From assembly GCA_003342815.1 (NCBI GenBank), contig PTEX01000299.1, positions 361,526-425,525 of the forward strand: a stretch of 64,000 nucleotides of DNA. The letters are read 5' to 3'. Both the position numbers and the translations under genes were made by a program. The DNA is from Eudromia elegans (taxonomy: Eukaryota > Chordata > Aves > Tinamiformes > Tinamidae). Each line of letters opens with the position of its first letter. The first letter of the stretch is position 1. The notes below the pieces were generated by a model. It did not search any database, was not told the origin of the DNA, and saw nothing but the letters and a program-made list of their open reading frames with translations. Of the stretch, positions 49,801-62,406 are shown one piece after another.

Positions 49801-52205
49801 AGTAATAATAGATAAGTCTTTAGTTGCAGAGGGAGCTCTTAAGGGTTTATCTGCACTTTCTCTCAGTTCTATTATATTTTCCCTGTCNCCTACCACAGCA
49901 TTACCATTTACTGTTATTTTGGTAGCACAAAAGAGAGCTGTTATGCTCCATGTGCACCATAAATGATAACAGAAATGGTCAAACCATTTATTTCCATCCA
50001 AGTCATGGATGACCTGATAAAATAGAGTCCCTGATGTGTTCAATAAGTAAAAGCAATACTGCTTTTGTTTCCTAGGCCTTTGTGTGATCTGTAGGGAGNG
50101 CAGCAGAGTTGTCCAAAGGAAGAATTTAAGGCTGGTCAATTGTCATGGATTTCCCAAGAAATTTGTGCCAAACACGGAAGCTCAGTAATGGTTAATCCAA
50201 CTTCTGCTGGGCTTCTGCCTGTAATTTCATTTTCTGACTTTCTGACTGAGGGCCAGAAAACAAAATCTCCTAATTTGTCTGGAAACTTGGAGAGAGGAAA
50301 CGAGCGCTTGCTGGGTGTTCACAGGTTTGCTCCAGTGTGCTCCCCTGCTGAGCTACNATGGCCATGGGGCTTCCCTGCCGCGTGGTGAGAGAGGACTATT
50401 GAAAGACAAGAGGTGATGGGGCAGGTTTTGACACAAGTTAAACTTGGTGGATGAACAAAATCCAGTTCTGAAACCGGTACTAACTGTGTAGAAGCAATGA
50501 CCAGGTGGAGCTATAGATAAAAATCCTTTTTGCTTCTCTTCTGTCTTCCACAGTCAAAAGGCCTTTGAGCTTTCTTTGGCGAACAAACCTCAAGGAGAAG
50601 ATCTAGGCAGCTCTTCAAAGCTCTGGCCCCCTTTCAGCTCTGTCATACATACTTAAAATTTATCATTGAAGACATAGTTTTCATATTAGCCCAGAAATTC
50701 ATAGGAATCCTATTTCTGCACACCAACTTCATCAGTGCTTTTGATATACTGTGTATTTTTTTTTGTGCGTCTCTCTTGTGACATAAGTGAACTCGGGGAT
50801 GTGCAGAGATCATCATGCGCTTTGTGCCAAGGTGATCTATGTGACGTTACCAAGCTCAGTCCTGAAATGCTCACTAAAAGTCTTTGGGTACATAACATGA
50901 GAATTAGCACTGAAGACTGTGNAGAAGTGTGTTAAAAATCTGCTAATGTATTTTGGTTTGCTAATATTATGGATGTTGCATTTTGAAATGACCAAGTTGT
51001 ATGAAAAGGAACTGTCTTTCATATTATAAATCCCTATTACTTCCAGGGACATTTAGTATGTTAAAAGAGTAGATGAAATGGGCAATGTCAGGATAAACAA
51101 GCCTAGAGGCAGGGTAAGCACAGCTCTTGTTTAAATATCAAAGTCTTAATTTTTTTAAGTCAGACTAATTTGTTATAGTTTTATTTGATACAATAAACTT
51201 AATTATAAAATGATTTTATATTTGATGTACGATGTAAGATATTTGAGCTGACACAAATATGTTAAATTACTTTCTGTTGGAAGTACTGTAACCAGCACTA
51301 TGTCATCAGAGAGTTCAAACTGCACATAACTCCAGGTCCTACCTAAGGGGTATGAGATTGCTCTAGTTTATATTTAAATTGTTAATTGGGCCTCAAACCT
51401 GAGTTTCAAAACTGCGGTTGGCTCTTGGTCAGCCCTGTCAGGCCATTTTGGAGCAACTCCTTTACTTTTAGGTTTGCATGTCCTAAATGGATGATCTTTA
51501 GATAAGTGCACTCACTCTTGGGCCATTTCAAACTGCTTTTGTTGTGAAATTTTGTCAACTGGATCTGATATCTGTTCTGTTTGTAAAATACTCTTTAATT
51601 CATGGGCGAAGGTAGGACAGTACTTCCTTCCCCAGCCCCTTCTATCCCTTCTGCTGGAATGATTTCCAGTGCAACTCACCTAGGCACAGCCAGGCAGACT
51701 TTGAGGTGCAGAGCTGGTCCAGCCAGTGGTTGTGTCTGGCCTAGTAACTTCCAGAAAGCATGACCGTAATAAAACTGTCGGTAAGAGGAAATTTCAGTAC
51801 CTGCACGTTAGACTGTGGTGTTATCACTGGTGATTTCCATGTGAACTAGGGCTTCGCAAATATATTGCAGACCATGTATGAAGAGTGATTGTGAAAGATG
51901 CATGGGATTTCATAAATAATCTGAGCAGTAGAAAGTAAAGCAGTTTTGCCAAAATGAATGAGGATTTATTATGAGCTAGTTCAGTTCTGAACAAAATCAC
52001 AGCTTCTCTCAGGTGGGTTGATATGTAGGAGCTGCTATCCTGTTTTTTGGACACAGCGCGGTGTTGAAGTTGCTTCAGTAATTTTACCACATTAGTCAGN
52101 TACATGGCATGAGGTGTTCAGTAGACTTTAAGATAATGCAGGAATATCAAGTTCTCAAATGTGTTAATTTTGGTCATGATATTTTAAAAATCCGGAGCCC
52201 AGAAT

Positions 52206-52241
52206 AAAAGGGATATAAAGGGATATAAAAGGGATATAAAG
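52206..52241 (+). repeat. short tandem repeat, unit about GGGATATAAA
   Basis: Three near-perfect copies of a 10-11 base unit. Confidence 0.85.
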
Positions 52242-54155
52242 AACCCAGTAATTTCAATCTATTCACCTTTAGAGGTTTATTTTGAGTATAAGACTCTAAA
52301 ACTTATGGATGCATGTTGGGAAAGAAAATGCTGATGTATATTAAAACAACAGAATTACTTTGGATTGCAAATTGAAGGTATATTTTAAAGTATTTCAGCA
52401 GGGTAATTTCTTACCACACATTGACCATATGACACATTATTTTTGATAGGTTTATTAAATGCTTTTGTGTTGAACCCCCAAAAAAGTCCTTGTTCAGACA
52501 AAAAGCTNGTCTGATGAATATTTATAATTAGACTGTGTAAAGTTTACTAACAGCCTTAGCCTTTCATTGCTCTCTGATGCAGATAAAACTGAAAAACTCA
52601 GTACTGTGAACTTGAGAGAAAGATGAGAAAAGGTCCTCCGTTAGCAGAGTGTGTATGGGGGAGAAAAGTTAAATCAGCACAGAAAGCAGAGAAGTAAGTG
52701 GACAGGATACAAAGCAGGCTAGCATGAAGAGGGAGGTTTTCTTCAGATTGAAGAGGTGAGTTTAAGGAAGTAAAATTTTCAAGTATGGTTCAAATACTTA
52801 AAATAACAAATAGTTGTTTTAGAAGAACTACTACTGTGTTGTGGGGAGAGAGAGCAGAAAGCTTGTAAGTCTGAGACCAGAAAATCTTCAGGATGGAAAT
52901 AGAAATTTTTAAAGTGGNGAAGTTAATCTGAAAGATATTTGAAATTAATTAAATCCCTACTAAATACATTTATAAAATATATCTAAATGCAAGGACAGAA
53001 ACTATCACAACAAGTCATAGGCTTAAAACAAAATTTGGAAAAGAAATGCATTCAATGAGAATCTGTTTACAGTGGAGTAGATTAAAAAGCTTACGTTAAC
53101 TGATATTATGGAGCAATGAGCTTATTGAGGATAGACTTCAATTTCTTTTTTGTCATTCCTCTGAAATGTGCGGTACCTCCCAGGATCTGATTCAGGGTTG
53201 TAGATACAGAGTAAAGTACAAGTTTATTAATTCTTTTTTGTGTTGTCTATAACAAAAAGTAGTAAGAAATGTATTTTAGCTACTAGCAAAAGACAAGAAA
53301 ACCATCATGAATACTACCATATAAAAGTAGATCGTTTATACTGCTGCTTTTTGTTTTGATAATTTGCTGTGTTGACATATTAAACAAAGCTCATACTTTT
53401 TTCACTTATTGGCTCATATCAATTGCTGTTTTAATATAACCTTTGCTCAGGACAACATATGCAGGGTAATATTTATTTTTATTTTTTGGCAATTTCACGT
53501 CAGCTGCACATTTTGTTATTTTACTTTTTCCTTCCACTCACTTCCCTTAAGTCAGGAACCATAGTTTCCTGTAATGTGGTTTTCGGATATTCTCTAAGGA
53601 AATTGAATTTCTAGATTCAAAAGCTGCCTGTTTCAAGTTCAAGAGCTCTTCTTTCTTCATGAAAACATATTTAGGAAACCATATAGCTTAGGGAAATTTT
53701 AATCAGTCTTATAAAAGTTCCTTCTGTTTAAACATAGTAAGAAAGCTGGAGGAATTTAAAGATAAAGGCACATTGTTAAAGTTTAGAAAACTGTCTCAAA
53801 TGTTCATAATAACATCATAGGATTTAGGAGTTTAAATTCCTTTTATTATAGGAGCAGAAACACCCCTAAGCGTATAAAATACTTTGCCTAGTTTACAGAC
53901 TTAACATTCCCGAGCAGCATGGCCCAGAGCTCCCCTTTTATTTTGAGCTTATGTGGAACTATTAGGAACTCTTGATACCCTTCCCTGGGGAATGGAGTGA
54001 ATATTGTAAAGTACTAAGTCGAGTAGGAAGTCAAACTTGGTGTATTTTTTTTTAAGTTGTNCTTCATATTAGGAAATAGATATAGGAATTTTCACTTCTT
54101 TAGGTGATAATTCATTTGGGAATGAATGAGAGTGGTGGTGGTGGTTTGTAGTTGA

Positions 54156-54172
54156 TTTTTTTTTTTTTTTTT
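54156..54172. repeat. T17 homopolymer
   Basis: A pure T run, preceded by a short (GGT)n stretch at about 54132-54144. Confidence 0.8.
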
Positions 54173-55997
54173 ACTGCTTACTCTTTCTAAACCTATGCGG
54201 CTACAAAATCATGCAGTATAAACTTTGCAACTAGTAATTGTACTCATTTCATGAATGTTATATACCTCTGGCTAATATAGCTAATAAAATCTTGCCAAAG
54301 GCTTAAGGAAATAAAACAGAAACAATAGTACACGTACTGTGCAAGCTTGTTGATACAGACCCAATCTCATTTAAACCTGCATTCAAGCTAAATAAGAACA
54401 TAGCTCTCAAAGACCACAATAATTTTGTATATATATATTTTTAAAATGTAATAAATTGCTACCTAAAATGTGTAACTGCTGAGTAGCCTGTGGTTAGTTG
54501 ATGATTTACAGATGGGAGCGAGATGATCCAGATTGTAGTCCAAGGAGCTTTTTATAGTCCCAGTATGTCATTTATATAACATTACAGCTCCAGATACTTT
54601 GAAGAAGGGTGATCAAATAGTTAGAGGGATTCCTCTTGTTAGATATGTTCCTTATTTGAATATGGTGAATACTGTATGGGGATTCACTGAAGTTATGTAT
54701 GTGAATTCATTTTTTATTTTTCTTTGCACATTTATTGTTCTTTTCTGAAATGCCTAATAGATGACTCAATCTGATAATTGCTCTACTAGCCTATGTATTA
54801 CATTAGGATGTTGTAGCCTGCTTCTGAGGTGTGTATGTCCCTTTTCTTTCCTCTGGAGACCAGGAACTATCTTCCACGCTGTGCTTGAGATGACATGAAG
54901 CTTCCTCTATTGCTGAGCTGAGGAAGGAAGAACTTTTTCTGATACTGATTTCAGAAGTTTGTCTTGGTGCTCCTCAAACTGACCTTCCAGCTCTTCAGCA
55001 AGACTTGCATAGCTAGTTGGTGTTACTCAAAATGTGGTGGGCTAGAGCACTAAATCACTGTAATTCAGCATGAGTGAAAGCAGCAGGCTCAGGTATCGAG
55101 TCATTTTTGTGGTTGCTTTCAAACATCTTAAGATGATTCTGTTAAGTATTTAAAGGTAGAAAACTGGCAAATAATAACTAAGAAAAAAGAATGTCCTAAA
55201 CAGAATGAGAAGTAGTAAAGTATTATATACAGAGTATCTCTATTATTTTTCCTCTGTGTTCACAGGAAAGTATTATGTGTGTGTCACAAATTATATTGCT
55301 TCCTATTTATTAATATCACTGTCTTGAAGAAATATGTAATATATAAAGAACTTAAAAAAGAAAGAAGAAAAGGAAAAAAAAAAAAAAGAAAGCTCTGAAT
55401 CGGGCATTTTGAAACCAGTGGTCTGCCATGCACTGAACTGGGGTCTGTGATGAAATCTCAGAAGTGCCTGGTGTTGCTTGGTCAGGTAGTGCAGCTGTCT
55501 AGAGCAGCTGTTTGGTGTGGTTGCTCCTGGGAATGGCTGCTCAGCCTTACAGGTGGTTGGGCCTAGGAACACGGTGCCCTGGCAGCCTTTCCCCATGGCG
55601 CAGCTGCACTGGCCTCCTGACAGACACGACATGCGTTAATTCTGCTCTCACTTGTTTCACCATTTTTGGATCTTGAAGCAGAATGGGTGCTATAGCTTTG
55701 AAAGCATCTGATTTCAGGCTCCAGTCTTAGCAGCTGACACTGACNCTTCTTAAATTATCTTTAAAAATGGTCTGAAAAGGTTGCAGGAGTAACCATTTTA
55801 TTTGAGGGCACAAGCCAGAGCTACAAATGCAGCACCAACATGATTTAAGGTAAATTTGTAGTTGCACAAACCACAGTAATTTATCACAGTCAGGAAAGGT
55901 ATTGGTGCANGCTCAGAACCTTATCCAATACTGAGGGTTTCATGAGACCTATTGCCATGGTAGGTATAGAGGTGTTTGAGGAGGATACTTCCAAAAA

Positions 55998-56226
55998 CTG
56001 AAGTACCAAACCACAGGAACTTGCAAAAGAACTTAACAGTGAGGGTGACAGAGCCCTGGAACAGGCTGCCCAGAGGTGGTGGAGTCTCCTTCTCTGGAGA
56101 TCTTCAANACCTGCCTGGACACCACCCTGTGCCACATGCTCTAGGAGACCCTGCGTGTGCAGGGGGGTTGGACTAGATGACCTCTACAGGTCCCTTCCAA
56201 CCTTAAGTACTCTCTGATTCTGTGAT
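55998..56226 (+). mobile_element. CR1 LINE, 3' end
   Basis: Strong match to the CR1 3' terminus: ACCAAACCACAGGAACTT, GTGAGGGTGACAGAGCCCTG, GAACAGGCTGCCCAGAGG, GTCTCCTTCTCTGGAGAT, GGGGGGTTGGACTAGATGAC, GTCCCTTCCAACCTTAAG, and the final CTGATTCTGTGAT. It is 5'-truncated and the best preserved of the CR1 copies here, so probably the youngest. Transcription sense agrees with the host gene. Confidence 0.93.
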
Positions 56227-58185
56227 ATTTTTTAGGTATCACAAATGATTTAGGTGATCACAGTGAGAGCAGGGTGGCAAATTTGTAATTGACAGATTGA
56301 GTAACAGTCTCCCTGTCAGATAGTACTGGGTGTGTCTGGAAGGTCAACAATACAGGTCTTTGTCACGTCTAGCAGACAACCCTCTGTCAATGTTAGAATT
56401 TGACCATAACAGTGAGAAATGATTTAACCCTTCCTGGGCCCAAGTCAATTCCAAGTGAAGCTACTATAACAAACTGTGACAAGTGTTAAGTATAAATGTT
56501 CCTCACAACTGGGTCCAGTTGTCATTTTAATCTTTAGAAACTTCAAATTAAATTCTCTGGCCTTGTGTCCTTCAAATATGTGTGAAGATTATCAGTAAAC
56601 AAATTCTGATAGTCAGAAATATTTTCAAATCCAAATAATTCAAAAGCTCTGAAGAGATGCCATCAAGTCCAGCTCTTTCCTTCCTTTTTTTTTTTTTCTT
56701 TGATCTTTTATTATTTATCTCCCACTTGGAGAGTCCCTTTCAGGCAGTATTTGTTACCTGGGATCTTTAAGCTCATGGTGAACTCGGTACATGCACCACT
56801 CGGATTTTCTTGTACTGGTTCTTAGGTTTGTTGGTACTCAGCATCTGTTAAGTGGGAGAAATTTCAGNTTTCACAACTTGACTTGTGAAGTCAGTGCTCC
56901 ATGTGGTATGTCCCAGTCTTTTAATCTTGTCTACTGAAATTATGTTGAGCTACATTTGACTTTAAATGACATCATAATAGTTGTGATTAGTGAATCTCCT
57001 TTTAAAGCTGAATGCAAAACTCCCCAGGGTTTAACATCACAGAGCAGATGCTGGTTTTCCAAAGAGACCCACAGAAACACTTGTTCTCTGGCTTTAATAG
57101 AGATAGGATCTGGCATGGTGTCTGCTGAGCTATTTTCATACCTGCAATTAGTATAAGGGTTTTAAAATCATGGATGTGGTCTGTAGGTATTTCAGTGCTG
57201 ACAAAACTGTAAATTACCATTACCCTCTCTAGGGCTTCAGATGCTGAAATGATGTTAATGGGTTTTTATCATAACATATAATTCTCTCAGGTGTGTTACT
57301 TGAGCAAATTCACTGAGTTTCTTTTGGAAACAGTTATTTGGCATGTTGGATGACGATACAGCAGCAAAATAAAATCAGTGCTTGCTCTGTAGCTTTCTGT
57401 CTCCTGAAGATGATGTTCTGGTTGTCCTTTCCTGTTTGGTGCTGGGTAGACAGGTGTCCCTGAGAAGAATCACTTCTGTCACTTTCTGACCAGGTGGCTG
57501 TTCAAGGAGACTTTCTAGCTAAGCTTAATGTGTTAATTGTCTTTCACTTAACAAAAAAGACATTGGAAAAGCTTTCCCAGACAGATAAACTACTGTTTTA
57601 CTGGAACATTGGTTTACCGGAATAATTGGTTTAATCAAGATGTTAAATTAATATCTATGTTATATATGTTTATAAATAGTGATTTAATAGGAATNTCAGT
57701 GTTAATAAGTGAAATTAGCTTTGTCTAAATGAATTCAGGCACAGTTGTCTTAAGCTTTCCTAAGATAGTTCATGATTGCCAGCTTATTCTTGTTCATAAT
57801 TGTTGCTCTTGTGGTAATTCTTAATGAATTTCTGCACAAGTTGAAATCGGTGAAGTAGAAAGGATAGACAGAAAGCTCAAGGTTGTAGTCTGAAATGCAG
57901 AAGATGTAATTTTTTTTGTTTGTTTTCAACTCAGCTACAAGTCCAAAGCTGCAAAAATAATTCTCTTTCTAGTACTTTGGTTCACTGTCTATGAAATAAT
58001 ATCCGCTTACATAAGGAGTATAATTTTAGGTATCACACATACTGAGATGTGCTTTTGGGTGGGGATCGAGGGGAAAGGGACGCATAGTAGAGCTTACAGT
58101 TGCAGCATCCTATTGAAGATTATCTCCTGCTTCTATTACTTCACTCTGGATTTTGGTTTTGATCATAAAACAAGTACAAAACTTC

Positions 58186-58203
58186 TTTTTTTTTTTTTTT
58201 TTT
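58186..58203. repeat. T18 homopolymer
   Basis: A pure T run in intronic sequence. Confidence 0.8.
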
Positions 58204-60566
58204 ATCTTGTGATTAAAATCTCCTGGTTAACTATACTATTTTATGCTAAGAGTAGAGAAGAGTCTGCTTGAAATCCTTGTTTATCCACTTTCTGTGCATT
58301 ATTGCAGAATAGTCATAGTTCCATTCTATTAAAACCAGGAAGAGGCTGGTTTGCAACAAAAAACATCCTTTGACATGTTGGTATCATTCAGAAGACTGTC
58401 AGCTATTTTAAATATCTTGAAATCTGTTTTGTTAAAAAGGGTAGCAGATTACATCAGCCAAGTAAAATTCCTTCCANAATAAGGAAGAATGTGTTTATAT
58501 ATTGTCTAGTGTGCATAGTGTGCAAACTGGGATCAAAAAGGAAGACAAAAGCAGAAGCCTTTTGCATTTCTAGAAATCCTGTTTGATGCTGATTTTACTA
58601 AGTCAGATGAGTACTCTTAAAAAAAAAATATACAACTACATATAGCATGATGACGGTCTTCAGATGCACATGCATCACAATAGACCTCTATTATTGTTTG
58701 TTATTGTTGATGTAAAAAAATCAAAANCATTTTAAATATCCAGTGACCATGGCTGTGAATCCCCAAGTAATGCCTGAATTTCTATGCAGTTTTGCCCTAG
58801 AGAGAAAACATCCCCTCTTGGAATCGTTGGTCTGGTAAAGAAGCCTTTCCATGGGCTGTACACCTCCAGCACCAATCACTCTGAACTGAAGCAAATTTAT
58901 AAATTCAGATTTGGTAGATAGACATTTCACCCAGAAAAAAAAGCAACGAAGAAATACCTTGTTCACAATTCACTATAAGAACTCAAAATCGTGGCTGTGT
59001 AGCGTGGTCCCCAGATCTGTTTCAGAAGGCACTTGCAGTGTTAGTCTGCAGGAGAGAAGGGAGGGGGGAAAAAAGATTTACTCTTAAGTTAATGTTCTCT
59101 GAAGTCATAAATCAGAGGAAAAAAAAAGACTTTTTCCTAATGTTTCTTCTACTTGTCATTGTTGAACCTATGTGATGCACTTGGGTCAACTTTTTAAGCT
59201 TTTTATATAACTGTGATTGGCTTGTCCACATAATAAATGTCTCATCTATTTATTTTAGGAGTTATTCAATAACCTGCTCCTTTTCTGTCATTTTGTTTAA
59301 CTTCAAATAGGTCACTCTGCTTTTCTAAATGAAAAAAAAAAATCTTTCACTTTGGGAACAGCTTAATGTGGACCAGACTATACAACTTTACCTTAGTTTC
59401 CTTTAGTTGTTTGTTCTGTGTTGGTGCTAGTATCTCTATTTTAACTATTTCCCTCTGTGTTTTTCCTTTTCTCTTCTTTCTTTTCTTCTTGTAATGGACA
59501 TTTGTGTTTTTACAAAAATCAAGTGCAATTATTTCCACTTAAAGAATCACTTNTTTGTGTCATTTCAGGCATCCTTGAAAGGTGCTATCACTCTCATTAT
59601 TTATTCAAAGCTCTGAAGACACGAAAAATGAATAAATTATTCTGTCATTGTTATTTTAGGAAAACTTTAAAAACCACTAGAAGAAATGAATTGGGAAACC
59701 ATTAGGAATAACTGAGCTTCATTTAACATAGTTGTGATAGCTTCGGGATGTCATTCCGTACAAAGGCTTTGGAATTCCTTGTGGATACTACTGCCAGAGT
59801 TTATTATTGTAAAAGCAATTCAGTCAGCTACATTTACAGTATATTTAAGTATTTTAGGGGCCATTTGACAGAAATGCACACTGTAAAGTAATGCAGAATA
59901 TTTGCAATCAAGTATCAAATGAGGGGACTGTGTGGACTGCACAGTGACTAATGTGAAAGAAACGAAGACAGAGCAAGGCAGGAAAAAGTTATTTGTGTGA
60001 TGGAACTTGGTTCAAATGTTGGGTTTCTTGCTTGTATTATTTATATTGCCATTTTGAATGGTTGTGTTGAAAGCTTTATATCAAAGATTGTAGATATAGC
60101 TAAAATGGAAAGAACATCAAATATTGAACAACAGGGCCTTGAGAGGATAATTCAAGCACCTGAACTGATAGATGGCTTTTGAGGCTCCTGGGTGAAGCTC
60201 ATTGCGTGGAAGGAGAACTGCCTTCCTAAAGTGCTTGTAGGAATCTTATGATTTAGCTCATTTTCTTGAGGTAGCAGTGTTTTCCTTGAACAGTACAAAA
60301 TTGGTTTCTAGAGGTGAGAAACAACAGCCAGAATGAATGTTGTTTCCGAACTCAAAATAGTACTCTTAACTAAGCAAGCTGAGTCTTCTGTCTGTAATAA
60401 TTAATTATTAATTCTATGAACAGATTTGGTGCATCTTAATATAGTTCTAGTTTGGAAATAATTAAATGAAAGTTTTATTTCTACATGAGGACATGATGTG
60501 CCTGTTTATTTCCAAATATATATTCGGTAATATATGCATATTAATGGAGCAAAATTGTTAAAAATG

Positions 60567-60617
60567 CAATCTCTTTAATAGCAGGAAACAATCTCAATCT
60601 CTTTAGTGCAGGAAACA
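60567..60617 (+). repeat. imperfect tandem duplication, unit about 24-28 bases
   Basis: CAATCTCTTTAATAGCAGGA and CAATCTCTTTAGTGCAGGA, each followed by AACA, lie in tandem (60567-60590 and 60595-60617). Confidence 0.75.
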
Positions 60618-61324
60618 GCCAAAATCTTATATAGTTTATATTCCATATGTTAGACTCTGATATTTTTCAGTATGATTTGGGTATGGGTACATGGGATCTG
60701 ATCTGATAGAGCTTACTGTCATTGTCTCATTTGTGTCTTATGGATCCTGAAAGTATTAAACAAAATAAAAGAATTGACACAAATGAAATAGTGCATGGCA
60801 ATTTTGGTTAATTTTATGTTTCCTAGCACAGTTGACAGGCTATAGTTTATCTGTAGATATATGTTGCCATATAACTCCTAGTATAAATACTTTTGGTCCA
60901 AAAAATGCTTTTGGTTAAAGTGGGATAAATCAAGAGACTGAAGGGAAACTCCAGGTCTGCATCCTCATGTGGGGCTGGGGGTTCTTCAGTTTGAACCTTA
61001 CTGTTGCAATCTTGGTTTTTGCCATAGCCACTAGTTTCTGCAGCAGGTTTAGGGTGAAAAAGGAGATAATTTCAGACTGTCTGGCCTCCTAAATCCCATT
61101 TTTGAAGGGATTATTTTGGCTTTTGAAGTTGTGTGCTCTCAAGACAAAACTAAGGAGAGACTTTGTTTTTATCTATGGCTTCATAATGGGTGAGTATGTG
61201 GAGAAGACGAAGTTGAAATGAGAGGCAAAGGGAACAATCTGGAATATTGGAATTTACAATAATTTGGAAAAATTATTGTAAGGAGAAAAAAAAATGCTGT
61301 GAGAATTGCTAAATACCCCCTGAG

Positions 61325-61446
61325 AGACTGTGTAGTCTAACTTTTTGGAGATCATCAGCTGGACATGGCCCTGAGCAACCTGAAGTAGTTGGGCCTGCTT
61401 TTGCAGGAGTTGGACTGGATGACCTCTGGAGATCCCTTCTCATCTT
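61325..61446 (+). mobile_element. CR1 LINE, short 3' end fragment
   Basis: GGACATGGCCCTGAGCAACC near 61363, AGTTGGGCCTGCTTTTGCAG near 61386 and GGAGTTGGACTGGATGACCT near 61405 are the last hundred bases of a CR1 element. The terminal octamer repeat is degraded. It is strongly 5'-truncated and in the same orientation as the copy at 56 kb. Confidence 0.85.
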
Positions 61447-62360
61447 GTTGTTTCTTGGAGTTTGGAATATGAATTAACCATAAGTGGACATGTCCTACAT
61501 TGCATACTTGAACTGGATGCTATCCTGCGTCTAACCTTTTTAAAAATACCTTTCAAGTCTTACAGGTACCCCAAAAGAAACATGAACTGATAAGTTGGCA
61601 TCTAGNGTTATTGCAAGGGTTACTGGATCTCTTCAGTGTGAATAATCATGGTTTCAAATGTAGGGATCTCATACTGCCAGAGCATATAGCAGCAGACATT
61701 TGCACAGCTTCTCAAAAACNTCTTTGTCACACTTACTCAGATGTGAATCTCTATTCCTTGGATGTCTTTGAAACTGAATGAAGTACTAAGAAAATCTTGC
61801 TGATGTGTAGCCCTTTTGGAGGCAAAATAGAAATAGCAATTTACGTTTAATGGTCTGGCTCTTTAAAATGTCTCCTTAGGAGAAACTCTTTTCTCCTAAA
61901 ATTCATCTAGGGATTATTTTGTTTTGTCAGGCCAAAGTCTTTTCAGCTTTCAGTTTTTGAACTTACTGGATATATTACCCAAAGGATCCAGAATGAGTTC
62001 CTTATCTTATAGAATTATCAGCTGATATGTATCATCATTTAGCAAATACTACCACAGATAGCTCTTCAGCAAAATACAATTGCTATCTTGTCGGAGCCTA
62101 TGAGTTAAGATATAACCATTATAAAACCAAACCAATCTGGAAGAAAATCAAAATAAATTACTACACTGAAGAATTTTCATTCTTTTTCTAAATTTATATT
62201 CAGCAATTTTGCAGCTTCTTTCTTGCAGTAATAGAGGCACATGAGTATTTGCCAAGCCATTTGCAGTGTGTTTTTCAGAAATAAGAAGGAAACTATTTAG
62301 AATGCTGCATTAGAAATCTTAAAATCAGCAAAACTGTGAAAACAAAGAAAAGATGCCTTA

Positions 62361-62406
62361 GGCTTTGAAAGAAGTAGTGAGCTGGCTTTGAAAGAAGTAG
62401 TGAGCT
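62361..62406 (+). repeat. perfect tandem duplication of 23 bases
   Basis: GGCTTTGAAAGAAGTAGTGA plus GCT occurs twice head to tail with no mismatch, which suggests a recent slippage or repair event, or an assembly artefact. Confidence 0.9.

Noticed and set aside
49556-49966. 136-codon plus-strand frame in the intron
   Set aside because: No recognisable domain, contains N bases, no splice context; length within chance for this much sequence.
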